Source: an uncultured Candidatus Saccharibacteria bacterium
GTDB lineage: Bacteria > Patescibacteriota > Saccharimonadia > Saccharimonadales > Saccharimonadaceae
NCBI GenBank assembly: GCA_938030095.1
Contig: CALHGK010000009.1
Location: 19,619 to 83,618 of the forward strand
Direction of reading: 5' to 3'
DNA: 64,000 nt
Below are positions 51,983 to 60,271 of this stretch, piece after piece. The number at the start of each line of letters is the position of its first letter. The stretch's first letter is position 1. The notes beneath the pieces are model-generated. The model saw only the letters and a program-made list of their open reading frames with translations, did not search any database and had not been told where the DNA came from. A program made the position numbers and the translations under genes.

Positions 51983-52012
51983 ATAGTACCATAGAATGGG
52001 GCAAGGAAGCAA
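51983..52012 (-). promoter_or_regulatory. Promoter of the rplC-rpsH operon
   Basis: Minus-strand TTGCTT, 18 bases, TACTAT, about 140 bases before rplC. A perfect palindrome TATTACGTAATA lies just downstream. Confidence 0.5.
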
Positions 52013-52121
52013 GAGGCATAGGAGATCAAGAGCGATACAGTAGAGCACCAATCCTAACAGCGTATTGGTGTGTAGTAGAATCATTGTCACCCCACCTACA
52101 CCATCGCCCACTATGCTACAA

Positions 52122-52127
52122 TATAAT
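52122..52127 (+). promoter_or_regulatory. -10 box of prmC (predicted leaderless)
   Basis: TATAAT then GCATTA then ATG. An overlapping TACAAT at 52117 is an alternative. Confidence 0.58.
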
Positions 52128-52133
52128 GCATTA

Positions 52134-52973
52134 ATGCGTCACTCACCCCCTTCACCTACCTCTGTCGATACGTGGCTGGCTGCAGCAGCTGCCCAGCTGC
52201 GAGCGGCTGGTATTGCCAGCAGCCGGCTCGATAGTGAGCTCTTGCTAAGCCATGTACTGCAGCAGCCTCGGCACTGGCTGCACGCCCACGGCGATAGCAT
52301 ACTCTCACAGGCGCACCAGATGCAGGCGGAGCAGCTCCTCACTCGGCGCCTCCAGCATGAGCCGCTGGCCTACCTGGTGGGGCACAAGGAATTTTATGGG
52401 CGCGATTTCGTCGTTTCACCCGCGGTGCTCGTGCCCCGGCCCGAGACAGAGCAGATGATATCCCTCTTGCTGCAGCTCATTCAGCCCACCCAGCGCACCA
52501 TTGCCGATGTTGGCACTGGCAGCGGCATTCTCGCCATCACAGCCCAGCTCGAGCTCTCACAGTGCCAAGTTGATGCGTACGACATCAGCCCAGAGGCCCT
52601 CACCATTGCTCAGCGCAACGCGCAGCAGCACGGCGCTACCTCTGTTAAATTCATCCAGAGCGACCTCCTCGTGGCAGCGCAGCAGCACTATGATGTCATT
52701 CTTGCCAATCTCCCCTACGTCAATCCCGCCTGGCAGCGCGACGACCGCGAGACAGCACACGAGCCAGCCCTGGCACTCTTTGCCGAGGATGATGGGCTCG
52801 CCCTCATCTCTACCCTCCTTGCCCAGACGGAGCAATGGCTCACGCCCAGCGGCCTACTCATCCTCGAGGCAGACCCCTGCCAGCACTCACGCATCATCGC
52901 TTGCGCTGCCACGCACCAGCTCACTCATATGCGGAGCGAGGGGTATGCGCTGGTCTTTGCCAAGCAGTGCTAA
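52134..52973 (+). CDS. prmC: Release factor glutamine methyltransferase
   Basis: PrmC methylates the glutamine of the GGQ motif in RF1/RF2. The 279 residues have the N-terminal helical domain, the SAM-binding motif ADVGTGSGILAITAQ near 124, and the active-site segment ILANLPYVNP, where the usual NPPY is NLPY. The ATG at 52134 is chosen over upstream in-frame ATGs because TATAAT ends 6 bases before it. The gene's 3' end overlaps the converging gene by 87 bases. prfA is 15 kb away, although prfA and prmC are often adjacent. Confidence 0.93.
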   Translation: MRHSPPSPTSVDTWLAAAAAQLRAAGIASSRLDSELLLSHVLQQPRHWLHAHGDSILSQAHQMQAEQLLTRRLQHEPLAYLVGHKEFYGRDFVVSPAVLVPRPETEQMISLLLQLIQPTQRTIADVGTGSGILAITAQLELSQCQVDAYDISPEALTIAQRNAQQHGATSVKFIQSDLLVAAQQHYDVILANLPYVNPAWQRDDRETAHEPALALFAEDDGLALISTLLAQTEQWLTPSGLLILEADPCQHSRIIACAATHQLTHMRSEGYALVFAKQC

Positions 52974-53660
52974 GCATGACCCAGCCAGCTGCAGCGCACG
53001 CTGACCCATCTGCCCTACCGTATCCACAGCTGTTAGCGGCCAACGCTCGGGTCGCAGCATACGACTCCCTTTGTCGAGCGCTTGATGGGTATAATAGTCT
53101 GGTGATTGGACTGTCGCGTGTTGGAGTAAATCGCACACATCGGCTAGTTCTTGGCTATCTACCTCTGTTGGTTGCACCTTCTTTACTGGTGCAAATGCAT
53201 CATTTAGCTTGGTATAATCATACTCATAGCAAAAGACCTGCGGCTCAGCCAGCGATGCATCGCTATGGCTAGGCGTGTCGAGATAATACGACCGCACTGC
53301 GCCAGCATACGCGCCATATTTATCCACCTCGTAGATGACAATATGCGGGTCGCGCACCCGGCCATCTTTATCCAAAGCAGCCCGAGCACTCAGGGTGAGG
53401 CGCTGCCCACTATCGGTTTCATGGCCAAAGTATACACTGCGCACCTCACCACCGTCGTAGCACCGCCGGCCAGCCGCACCACGTCGGCGCGCACTTCTGT
53501 ACTGGGTGGTAATAGTATCCTGGACGACTGCGGTGAGCTGCTCAGCCAATAAGCCCGGCTGCTCGTGCTGGCCTGGCGGTGCAAGCGCAGTATCAATATT
53601 GGCTGCATGTGGCACGCGACGCAAAGCATCGCCCGCGCGGGGTGGTGTGTTGTATGTCAT
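52887..53660 (-). CDS. Soluble protein, unknown function
   Basis: A 257-residue protein with no membrane segment and no known family. The middle has beta-strand character (EVRSVYFGHETDSGQRLTLS, DPHIVIYEVDKYGAYAGAVR) and the ends are helical. GAGGGAACAAC precedes the ATG. Its last 87 bases overlap the end of prmC on the other strand, so the two transcripts are antisense to each other there. Several other unknown soluble proteins in this window (8919, 37966, 56468) have the same size range. Confidence 0.65.
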   Translation of the reverse strand: MTYNTPPRAGDALRRVPHAANIDTALAPPGQHEQPGLLAEQLTAVVQDTITTQYRSARRRGAAGRRCYDGGEVRSVYFGHETDSGQRLTLSARAALDKDGRVRDPHIVIYEVDKYGAYAGAVRSYYLDTPSHSDASLAEPQVFCYEYDYTKLNDAFAPVKKVQPTEVDSQELADVCDLLQHATVQSPDYYTHQALDKGSRMLRPERWPLTAVDTVGQMGQRALQLAGSCLALLGKDQRIPLAPHMSELVRGSASDDA

Positions 53661-53831
53661 GTTGTTCCCTCTGTTTGTTAGGTATACGTCCCTTTTAGCA
53701 TACTATAGAAGCATACTCCAAGGCAAATAACAGAGGTGAACAAATGAACAATTTTATACCATATTCAGAATAATTCTAATACCGCTCCCTGTACTCTGCT
53801 GTGGCGAGCAGTTCACGTAGCTTTAGAACCA

Positions 53832-53858
53832 AAAACCACCCATCACCTGGGTGGTTTT
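53832..53858 (-). terminator. Terminator of rplU
   Basis: AAAACCACCCA pairs with TGGGTGGTTTT around TCACC; minus-strand tail TTTTTGG. Confidence 0.82.
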
Positions 53859-53881
53859 GTAGTGTTATATATACACTGCAG

Positions 53882-54187
53882 CTATTTGATCGATGTGATC
53901 ATAATGCGGCTGTATTGCTGGCGATGGCCACGCTCTTTATGGACGCGCTTTTTGGCTTTGTAGCGAATGACGCGGATTTTGTCGCCCTTAACGAGCGCTT
54001 CTACGACCTCGGCCTTGACCTTGACGCCTGCAACGTGCGGCGTACCAACAGTGGTCGTCTCGCCATCGATGGTCAGGAGTGCATCGGCTTCGAGCGCTTT
54101 TGCGCCGTCCGGGAGGCGGTCCACCAGGAGGGTCTCTTTTTCGGCGACGAGATACTGCTTGCCGCCAAGCTGAATGACTGCTTTCAT
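53882..54187 (-). CDS. rplU: 50S ribosomal protein L21
   Basis: The 101 residues match L21 (MKAVIQLGGKQYLVAEKETL, and the end GHRQQYSRIMITSI). The ATG at 54187 with AAGGA upstream is the correct start; an open frame extends 28 codons further without support. rpmA (L27), which usually follows rplU, is not here; a terminator follows instead. Confidence 0.97.
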   Translation of the reverse strand: MKAVIQLGGKQYLVAEKETLLVDRLPDGAKALEADALLTIDGETTTVGTPHVAGVKVKAEVVEALVKGDKIRVIRYKAKKRVHKERGHRQQYSRIMITSIK

Positions 54188-54245
54188 CTGATTCCTTATA
54201 ATTATTAATACTTCCGACTGATTGTAGCAGAGACGGCGGTGGATG

Positions 54246-54704
54246 TCAAAGCTGGTATATCTCACTATCATTGCTCACCAGCCGCTGCACCACCGCTGGC
54301 AGCTCTGCCTCGCTGCGCCATACCTCCGTCTGGGTGGCGATGAGCTCGTCGCTCAGGTAGCTCTGCTGGTTCACGCTGTGGTGCTGCGCCAGGGCGATTG
54401 GCTTGCCCAGCGCCAGCGCCGCCCCCACCTCCATGAGCATCCCCTCGCTGCGCCGCGGCGATGCTTGGACTACGAGTACCATATCGTACTGAGGCAGCAC
54501 GCTCAGCGCACGGCGGACGAATTCACCTGGTGTGTGGTAGCTAGGCCAGGCTGGATCGAAGAGATTGCAATACACCGCACAGCCCACCTGCTCGAGCGCT
54601 GCCACCACTGTGCGCATCCGTGCCCGCACCACCGCCTCATCCTCACCGGTAAAGGCATAGGAGCAAAAAACGGCAGGCGGGGTGGCTGGTGGCGTGGAGT
54701 TCAT
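54246..54704 (-). CDS. Nucleoside 2-deoxyribosyltransferase-like protein
   Basis: A 152-residue protein with the fold of nucleoside 2-deoxyribosyltransferases and related N-glycosidases: FCSYAFTGEDEAVVRARM at the front, a middle PGEFVRRALSVLPQYDMVLV, and the hallmark SEGMLMEVGAALALGKPIAL with the catalytic-type glutamate. Such enzymes swap or cut bases on deoxynucleosides (nucleotide salvage). A TATACT box ends 8 bases before the ATG, so it is predicted leaderless. It lies upstream of rplU on the same strand with a 58-base gap. Confidence 0.75.
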   Translation of the reverse strand: MNSTPPATPPAVFCSYAFTGEDEAVVRARMRTVVAALEQVGCAVYCNLFDPAWPSYHTPGEFVRRALSVLPQYDMVLVVQASPRRSEGMLMEVGAALALGKPIALAQHHSVNQQSYLSDELIATQTEVWRSEAELPAVVQRLVSNDSEIYQL

Positions 54705-54712
54705 ATATTAGT

Positions 54713-54718
54713 AGTATA
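54713..54718 (-). promoter_or_regulatory. -10 box of the deoxyribosyltransferase-like gene
   Basis: Minus-strand TATACT, 8 bases, ATG; no ribosome site. Confidence 0.5.
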
Positions 54719-54794
54719 CGCTACTAATAGCGCTGCAGTATATCTCTGAGCAACTTTCTCTACTACTTTGCCATTAGGCGGCTAGTCTCACGTC

Positions 54795-54823
54795 TTGACG
54801 AGCCGCTCATATATTGATATATA
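54795..54823 (+). promoter_or_regulatory. Promoter, second copy of the 17.7 kb type
   Basis: TTGACG, a 17-base spacer ending TCATATATTGA, then TATATA. The last 11 spacer bases and the -10 are identical to 17708-17736. A hairpin CCTTTTGC/GCAAAGG follows in the leader. Confidence 0.65.
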
Positions 54824-54881
54824 TATATTAACCTTTTGCAATCCCGCAAAGGGTTCGGACTTTTCAGGAAGGGGAGACATC

Positions 54882-55181
54882 ATGCTGTCTTCTTTAATCA
54901 TGAGTACTGTCATTTCGATCGGGATGCTGGCTACAGGACACTTTTTCCTTGTCCTTGGCATTACTCACTACCATTACCGATATCTTGCATGGGTATCGAT
55001 ACCATGGTGTGCGGCAGGTGTGGCTCTCACCTCGATTTGTGGCTATGCAGTCACTAGAGATATAGCACATATCCAAGTGTCTAGCCACACCATCTATGTG
55101 TATTTTGTGATGCTGTGTGCAGGAACGGTCTTCCTTGCACTGGCAGCGCAAATAATCAAGAAGAAGAAAGAGGTGATGTAA
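54882..55181 (+). CDS. Small three-helix membrane protein (99 residues)
   Basis: The ATG at 54882 has GGGGAGACATC in front and is preferred over an open frame extending upstream through the promoter. Three hydrophobic helices (about 8-30, 36-58, 71-90) and a basic end (KKKKEVM) are visible. It has the promoter and leader type of the 30-residue protein at 17820, although the proteins are not similar. A 14-bp perfect hairpin at 55209-55253 follows. The family is unknown; the shared control region suggests co-expression. Confidence 0.65.
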   Translation: MLSSLIMSTVISIGMLATGHFFLVLGITHYHYRYLAWVSIPWCAAGVALTSICGYAVTRDIAHIQVSSHTIYVYFVMLCAGTVFLALAAQIIKKKKEVM

Positions 55182-55208
55182 TCTCATCATTGCACACAAG
55201 AGTCCACC

Positions 55209-55253
55209 CTCACCACTCACCGTCGAGTGCACTGCATTCCGGTGAGTGGTGAG
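55209..55253 (+). terminator. Long perfect hairpin after the 99-residue gene
   Basis: CTCACCACTCACCG and CGGTGAGTGGTGAG form a 14-bp stem around 17 bases, followed by CTAACCTTGTTTAT. The T content of the tail is modest. Confidence 0.55.
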
Positions 55254-55355
55254 CTAACCTTGTTTATACGTAATTATATGGCGCTTTGGCGCTATTTTTC
55301 TTATTTTTCTCACGATTTTTGCCTCTGTTGCGAGCCGGTTTTTCACAAATCTTAT

Positions 55356-55384
55356 TTCACATCCTGTCATATCTATGCTACGCT
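55356..55384 (+). promoter_or_regulatory. Promoter of the CAP-domain gene (predicted leaderless)
   Basis: TTCACA, 17 bases, TACGCT, 7 bases, ATG. The -10 is weak. Confidence 0.4.
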
Positions 55385-55391
55385 GGGTAGT

Positions 55392-56174
55392 ATGAGTATG
55401 AAGAGACTCGTGTATGGCATAGCTGGTACAATGATCGTCTTCGCAGGCGCGGGCGTCATCGTAGCAGCCCAGCCAAAGAGTGGTTCGTCAGCGCCTGCGT
55501 ACAATGCATCGAGTGCAACAACCGGTGGGCATATGGCCAAGGCATTAGCGCCATCCGACCAGCCATCCGCACAGACACTCGCCCAGCGCAACCAAGCTAT
55601 CAAGATAATCATCGCGTCTAACGCTTCTCCCAAGGCTATCAAGCCAGCGTCGAAGCCCAGCGAGACACCAACGCCAACACCAGCCGCAGAGCAAAAGCCA
55701 GCCGCAACCAATGGCGCTTCGTCTGGTTCGAATACGCGCTCGAATAGCAACGCCCAAAAGAGTAACCCATCGAATAGTAAGTCAAACTCCAACTCCAACA
55801 CGCCATCGCCGGAGTTTGTCGACCGCGTCTTTGCGACGGTCAACAAGGAGCGGGCAGCCCGTTCGCTCGGCACAGTGCAGCGTATCGAGCAGATCGACAC
55901 CAGCTCACGCGCCCAGTCGGCCTACAATGCGCAGATTAATAAGCTTAGCCACGATGGTGGCCTCGACCGCCTGAAGCAACTCTACACCTGCCGCACCAGT
56001 GGTGAGATTCTCGAGCTCGTGCCCATCTCGTACAATGAGCAACAAGCCACCAATGTCTGGATCAATTCCCCACCACACAACAAGATCATGTTCTCAGGCG
56101 ATTACGACAAAGCTGGCATTGGCCTGACGCAAAAAGGCGACCAATACTACATTGCCATGCAGTTCTGCCGCTAG
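55392..56174 (+). CDS. Secreted CAP/SCP-domain protein
   Basis: A 260-residue exported protein: a signal peptide or anchor (about 1-26, KRLVYGIAGTMIVFAGAGVI), a long Ser/Asn/Pro/Thr linker (about 30-145), and a CAP-like domain (about 145-260) with FVDRVFATVNKERAARSLGT, ATNVWINSPPHNKIMFSGDY and a pair of cysteines (YTCRTS, QFCR). The usual first CAP histidine region is reduced, so this is a divergent member. CAP proteins are often surface-associated with unclear enzymatic roles. The start is at the ATG at 55392 (or 55398). A strong terminator follows. Confidence 0.8.
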   Translation: MSMKRLVYGIAGTMIVFAGAGVIVAAQPKSGSSAPAYNASSATTGGHMAKALAPSDQPSAQTLAQRNQAIKIIIASNASPKAIKPASKPSETPTPTPAAEQKPAATNGASSGSNTRSNSNAQKSNPSNSKSNSNSNTPSPEFVDRVFATVNKERAARSLGTVQRIEQIDTSSRAQSAYNAQINKLSHDGGLDRLKQLYTCRTSGEILELVPISYNEQQATNVWINSPPHNKIMFSGDYDKAGIGLTQKGDQYYIAMQFCR

Positions 56175-56222
56175 GAGAGGATAAGCAAGAATATCTGAGA
56201 GAAACACTGCTCAGAATAGAGA

Positions 56223-56249
56223 AAAAACCAGCCACCATGGCTGGTTTTT
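56223..56249 (+). terminator. Terminator of the CAP-domain gene
   Basis: AAAAACCAGCCA pairs with TGGCTGGTTTTT around a 3-base loop, 48 bases after the stop. Confidence 0.85.
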
Positions 56250-56260
56250 ACGTTTACTTT

Positions 56261-56341
56261 TCAGAAGAACATCGACTTTAGTTGAGTCTCAAAGTCCTCT
56301 TCGGTAATTTCACAGGTTTTATCATTCCTTTCTCTTGAAGC
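56261..56341 (-). pseudogene. Possible 3' remnant of a gene
   Basis: An open frame downstream of the 56468 gene reads KTCEITEEDFETQLKSMFF and then stops; it has no start codon after an in-frame TGA. The look is that of a protein C-terminus. The frame continues upstream of that TGA for another 35 codons. Low support. Confidence 0.22.
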
Positions 56342-56467
56342 TCAGGACTGACATACCCCCAAGAGCGACCCAACGCCAAAATAAATACTAGTTTGCAACC
56401 AGTTCTTAATTCTACCTGCCTGAAGCGATAGAAGGGCGGCTGAGAAAGCGAAGCCTTAGAGGCTCAA

Positions 56468-57055
56468 TCACTTCAGCTCACCATCAAGCGACTCCGCCCC
56501 ATTCAGAACCTTCCAGAGCTCTCGCACTTCGGCGCCGCTCACCACTTGGTCGCCTCGGCCGATCCGTTGGCTCTCACCAATCGTGCGAGTAGCAGGCTGG
56601 CCACTATATGCCGGGCCAATCAGTGAGCGTACCACCCGCTGGCGATAGCCTTCTGTAATAATGCGGTAGCGCAGCTGCGCTGAGCCATTCACCAAGCTAA
56701 CCTCATGCGCTGTAGCAGCAATCACATTATCGCTTGCGTTTGGCTGCACTGGCTCGCGCCAAAATGTCGCCGTCTCAACATTTACCCGCAGATTTGAGCC
56801 ATCATGATATGGTGCCATGAGCCTGAGGATGGCACGGCTTTGGTTCGGAAACAGAGGTGCATCAGCTTCTTTTGCTGGCGCAGCATTGTCCATTCGGTAG
56901 CCATATACATCAACCGTATCAGCAAATTTTGTAATCATATGCAAAGCAATCTGGCTCAGCCGCACTACTGCAGCTACTTGGTCGGCCGCAGTCACTCGTT
57001 CATGCGGGGTGTCTTCCAGTGCGCAAAGTGTTTCTTGGGCTCGAGTTTGTGTCAT
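56468..57055 (-). CDS. Soluble protein, unknown function
   Basis: A 195-residue protein without membrane segments or known motifs. The central part has strand-like stretches (NLRVNVETATFWREPVQ, SAQLRYRIITEGYRQRVVRS), the start is helical. AAAGG lies 7 bases before the ATG. It stands alone between the CAP gene and the GNAT gene. The family is not recognised. Confidence 0.68.
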   Translation of the reverse strand: MTQTRAQETLCALEDTPHERVTAADQVAAVVRLSQIALHMITKFADTVDVYGYRMDNAAPAKEADAPLFPNQSRAILRLMAPYHDGSNLRVNVETATFWREPVQPNASDNVIAATAHEVSLVNGSAQLRYRIITEGYRQRVVRSLIGPAYSGQPATRTIGESQRIGRGDQVVSGAEVRELWKVLNGAESLDGELK

Positions 57056-57282
57056 TTGGCTGCCTTTCTGTCGCAGTACACGGCGTATTATATTAGTAAT
57101 AAAACAAAGGCTATTTTTTGGTGGTTGAATAATCCCGCATTCTCTTCCCTACCTCCTCTGAAGTACTACAAGATGCCCTAGATTTAGCCTTTTAGAGCTG
57201 ATTGGATTAACGGCCATCATACTCCATTCGTTAAAGGCAAATTGGTGCAAGAAAAAACGAAGCTTTCAGCTCAGCGCCCGCG

Positions 57283-57765
57283 CTACTCAATCGTCTTCTC
57301 AAACACCGTCGTGTTATAGATCGTTGCGCCCTTGTGGAGATAAAAGCGGTGGGCGGCTTGGCGCTTGGGGTTGGAGGTGAAGGTGAGTTTGGCGGCACCG
57401 TGCTGCCAGCCCCAGCTCAGCATCGCATCCCACAGCCGTGAGCCAACCCCCTTGCCTTGCACCGATGGGTCGGTCACGAAATCATCAAGGTAAATCTTGC
57501 GCCCAGCGATTGGCCCCACCAGCAGCGCGAGCGTTGCCATGCCTACCACCTTGCCATCAAGACGAGCCAAGAGCAGCGTTTGATTCTCAGCAGCAATCAC
57601 TACTTCAAGCGCCTGGCGCAAAGCGTCTATCGCCGCTGCATCAGAGGTGGTTGGAGTAGTTGGCGCAGTTGTTCCGGCTTGGTGCAGCACATCACCCAGT
57701 GCTGCGATTGCCGCCACATCAGCCTGGCTGACGGCGGTTGCCTGTTCAATTATGAGTTCTTCCAT
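57283..57765 (-). CDS. GNAT-family N-acetyltransferase
   Basis: A 160-residue acetyltransferase with the acetyl-CoA loop in VTDPSVQGKGVGSRLWDAM (Q/RxxGxG/A type) near 100 and the family end AAHRFYLHKGATIYNTTVFE. The substrate is unknown. It is divergent from pta with only 20 bases between the two start codons, and both use the same AT-rich -10 region. Confidence 0.92.
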   Translation of the reverse strand: MEELIIEQATAVSQADVAAIAALGDVLHQAGTTAPTTPTTSDAAAIDALRQALEVVIAAENQTLLLARLDGKVVGMATLALLVGPIAGRKIYLDDFVTDPSVQGKGVGSRLWDAMLSWGWQHGAAKLTFTSNPKRQAAHRFYLHKGATIYNTTVFEKTIE

Positions 57766-57771
57766 GTATTG

Positions 57772-57779
57772 ATTATACT
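57772..57779. promoter_or_regulatory. Shared bidirectional -10 region of GNAT and pta
   Basis: The minus strand reads TATAAT at 57777-57772 and the plus strand TATACT at 57774-57779, overlapping by four bases. Each ends 6 bases before its start codon, so both messages are predicted leaderless. Confidence 0.62.
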
Positions 57780-57785
57780 ATATGT

Positions 57786-58739
57786 ATGAATCAGCGTATA
57801 CTCACCCTCCGTGATGCGCTCGCCACTCACCCACCGCGCATCGCCTACCCAGAAGGCACCAACCCCATTATCCTCAGCGCCGTACGCCAACTGGCCGATT
57901 GGCAGGCCGCGCGGCCTGTGCTTGTGGCAGACAGCCCAGTAGCCATCAAGCAAGCTGCCGCTGATGCAGGTGTCTCGCTTGATGGCATAGAGATTATGAC
58001 GGTGCCGCATCAGCACGATACTCCATCTGCAAATACTACTGGCACACCTCCTCTCACCCCACTTACCTACGCCGCCCAGCTGCTCCACGATGGCGTGTGT
58101 GATGCTATGGTGGCGGGCATCGACCACCCCACCGCTGCGGTGCTGCGGGCTGCACTAAAGGTCGTTGGCCTGGCACCAGGGGTGCGCTATGCATCGAGTT
58201 TCTTCGTGATGGATATGCCTCACTTCGCTGGCGGGGAGGGTGGCTTGCTTATCTTTGCCGACTGCGGGATGAACATTGCACCAGACGCCGCTGGCTTAGC
58301 CGCCATTGCTAGAGCCAGCGCCTTGAGCGCCACCCGTCTTGGCTGGCAGCCCCGCGTTGCGCTGCTTTCCTACTCGACGCTCGGCAGTGCTGGTGGCCAG
58401 AGTGTCGAGACAATTCACCACGCTCTTGCAGAGGTGCAAGCCCACCAGCCAGAGCTTCTCATCGATGGTGAGCTCCAGCTTGACGCCGCTCTCATCCCCG
58501 CTATTGGCCACAAAAAAGCCCCCGCCAGCCCCGTCGCTGGCCAAGCCAACGTCCTCGTCTTCCCCGATCTCAACTCCGGCAACATCGCCTACAAGCTGGC
58601 CGAGCACCTGGCTGGTGGCCACGCCTACGGCCCTATATTGCAAGGCTTTGCGCAGCCAATCAGCGACCTATCGCGTGGCTCGAGTGTGGATGATGTGATT
58701 GGCGCGAGCTTGATTGTTGGTAGCATGGCGGCTGAATAG
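57786..58739 (+). CDS. pta: Phosphate acetyltransferase
   Basis: Pta interconverts acetyl-CoA and acetyl phosphate. The 317 residues match the Pta/phosphobutyryltransferase family: the conserved GVRYASSFFVMDM region near 136, SYSTLGSAGGQSVETIHHAL near 197, and the phosphate-binding end NVLVFPDLNSGNIAYKLAEH near 260. ackA is not adjacent, so the partner acetate kinase, if any, lies elsewhere. The ATG at 57786 follows the -10 box by 6 bases. Confidence 0.93.
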   Translation: MNQRILTLRDALATHPPRIAYPEGTNPIILSAVRQLADWQAARPVLVADSPVAIKQAAADAGVSLDGIEIMTVPHQHDTPSANTTGTPPLTPLTYAAQLLHDGVCDAMVAGIDHPTAAVLRAALKVVGLAPGVRYASSFFVMDMPHFAGGEGGLLIFADCGMNIAPDAAGLAAIARASALSATRLGWQPRVALLSYSTLGSAGGQSVETIHHALAEVQAHQPELLIDGELQLDAALIPAIGHKKAPASPVAGQANVLVFPDLNSGNIAYKLAEHLAGGHAYGPILQGFAQPISDLSRGSSVDDVIGASLIVGSMAAE

Positions 58740-59197
58740 ATTGTGGAGTTGATTCACGCAGGCTGGTGATTTTTTGCTTGCTTTTTGCAACTTTTTGTCG
58801 TGCCACGCTCCCCTCTCACCCTCTCTTTGCAGCAATTGTTTTGGCCTATGCATCGCTCTCACGCGACGCAAAAAACACCTTTCTACTGCTTACTTTTTCC
58901 ACTACCTCACAGCATAATAACCGAGCTTTTTTGCTTGTATATTGCAAGTGATATATCTCCCTCTTTGTAAGATTCATACCCATACATGCCCTGCTACCAC
59001 GCAGCGCGCTACACTACTCACGTCGCGCAGTATACAATTATATTGAATATAAATAAAAAGTGTTCAACAGTATATTGTATAATCGATCCAAACTCTTATA
59101 CCTACCACGCCATCAATATACTGCTACCTATTAATTGCCATGAATAAACTTAGTGTTCGATTCAGGAATATAACAGTGGTAGAAATTACACAAAATC
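58740..59197. other. AT-rich intergenic region
   Basis: About 460 bases without a supported gene. It holds several T-runs, a CTTGTATATTGCAAG-type palindrome (58934-58950 region) and an AT-rich block around 59035-59092. No ORF with a start signal was seen. Confidence 0.5.
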
Positions 59198-59755
59198 TTA
59201 TCTATGAGATTGCAAAAATTCGCGCAGTGCCGCAATTGGTTTGATAGTAGGATACGTCGCTGCATCTTCCTCGGGCAGTAGCTCTGCCCGTGTCCGGCCA
59301 TTGTAGCCATCTGGGCAAAATATTTTGTCCCAGCCAAAGCCACCATCGCCACGCGGATGCGCTGCAATACTGCCAGGTAGCTCACTGCGAAAAATGTGCA
59401 TCTCACGGCCATCATAGTAACCAAACACACCTACCGCCAGTGCCGATTGATCATCAAATCCATCAAGCATACGGCATAATTTTTCTAGCCCATCTGGTGC
59501 CTCAACGAAGAACTTAATGAATGGGCCAGGTAATCCATTCAGCGCCGCAAACCCCAGCGACACATCTTCCACAAGAACTGGCTGCTGGGCAATCTCATAC
59601 GCTTCGCGCACTTTGTGCCGAACAACCTCCTCGGGCGAAGACGATTGAATCTCTACCAAATCAATCTTGCGATGCTCTAGCGGCATACCAAGCATGCGCG
59701 CGAGATAGTCGGCCTTGTGCTGGTTGCCTGTGATGAATAGTGGTTGCTGCATCAT
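59198..59755 (-). CDS. rdgB: Non-canonical purine NTP pyrophosphatase (HAM1/RdgB family)
   Basis: The enzyme removes dITP, XTP and similar damaged nucleotides. The 185 residues show ITGNQHKADYLARMLG at the front, LVEDVSLGFAALNGLPGPFI near 56 and FGWDKIFCPDGY near 140 (usual GFGYDP-F). It overlaps the MazG-like gene by four bases (ATGA), so the two are coupled and probably work on the same class of substrates. Confidence 0.92.
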   Translation of the reverse strand: MMQQPLFITGNQHKADYLARMLGMPLEHRKIDLVEIQSSSPEEVVRHKVREAYEIAQQPVLVEDVSLGFAALNGLPGPFIKFFVEAPDGLEKLCRMLDGFDDQSALAVGVFGYYDGREMHIFRSELPGSIAAHPRGDGGFGWDKIFCPDGYNGRTRAELLPEEDAATYPTIKPIAALREFLQSHR

Positions 59756-60168
59756 TCGTCTCCTTCGTTATTCTCTTCCCGATATTTCTCTGGCTGCGCC
59801 CGAAAAACCTCGACCCATTTGCTATTTTCCGCTAAGTCATTGTACTTGATATAGTAGCGCTTTTGGAAGCCGCCAGCATGAGCAGCTTTGCGCGCCACTG
59901 CGTCTTGCACCTGCTGAGGTGAGAAGCCAAAATCATCGCGCAGCGCATCGAGCACGGCCTGCAGATCTGCCAGCTCCTGCAGCGCCTCCTCTGGCGCATT
60001 ATTGCCCAGCGGAATTTCATTTGCTTCCTCATGAATCTTGCGCTGCAGCTCACGGCGATACGCTGCACGATCCAGTTGATGATACTCCGTATGGAGCACC
60101 TGCGGGTCGGCCTTGCATTTCTCGACAACCTTGTCACGTACGAGCTTTTCGAGATAGAATCGCACCAT
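59752..60168 (-). CDS. MazG-like nucleotide pyrophosphohydrolase
   Basis: A 138-residue all-alpha protein with the front YLEKLVRDKVVEKCKADPQV and the acidic cluster EEALQELADLQAVLDALRDD typical of the phage-type MazG-like / HisE-like pyrophosphohydrolases. The E..E..D pattern that binds magnesium is present. The ATG at 60168 is chosen because GGAGG lies 9 bases upstream; an open frame continues further. It heads an operon with rdgB. Confidence 0.8.
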   Translation of the reverse strand: MVRFYLEKLVRDKVVEKCKADPQVLHTEYHQLDRAAYRRELQRKIHEEANEIPLGNNAPEEALQELADLQAVLDALRDDFGFSPQQVQDAVARKAAHAGGFQKRYYIKYNDLAENSKWVEVFRAQPEKYREENNEGDE

Positions 60169-60271
60169 TGCCTTGTCCTCCTTGCCTGTTGATTGTTGGG
60201 TTCCTTTTTGGATTATATAGTAGTCTACTATCAAGAGTTGCTATTATCTCACAAGTATTCCATTCTGAATT

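Noticed and set aside
59752..59755. Alternative genetic code (TGA as glycine)
   Set aside because: TGA is used as the real stop of the MazG-like gene and of the 56468 gene, so the standard bacterial code holds.
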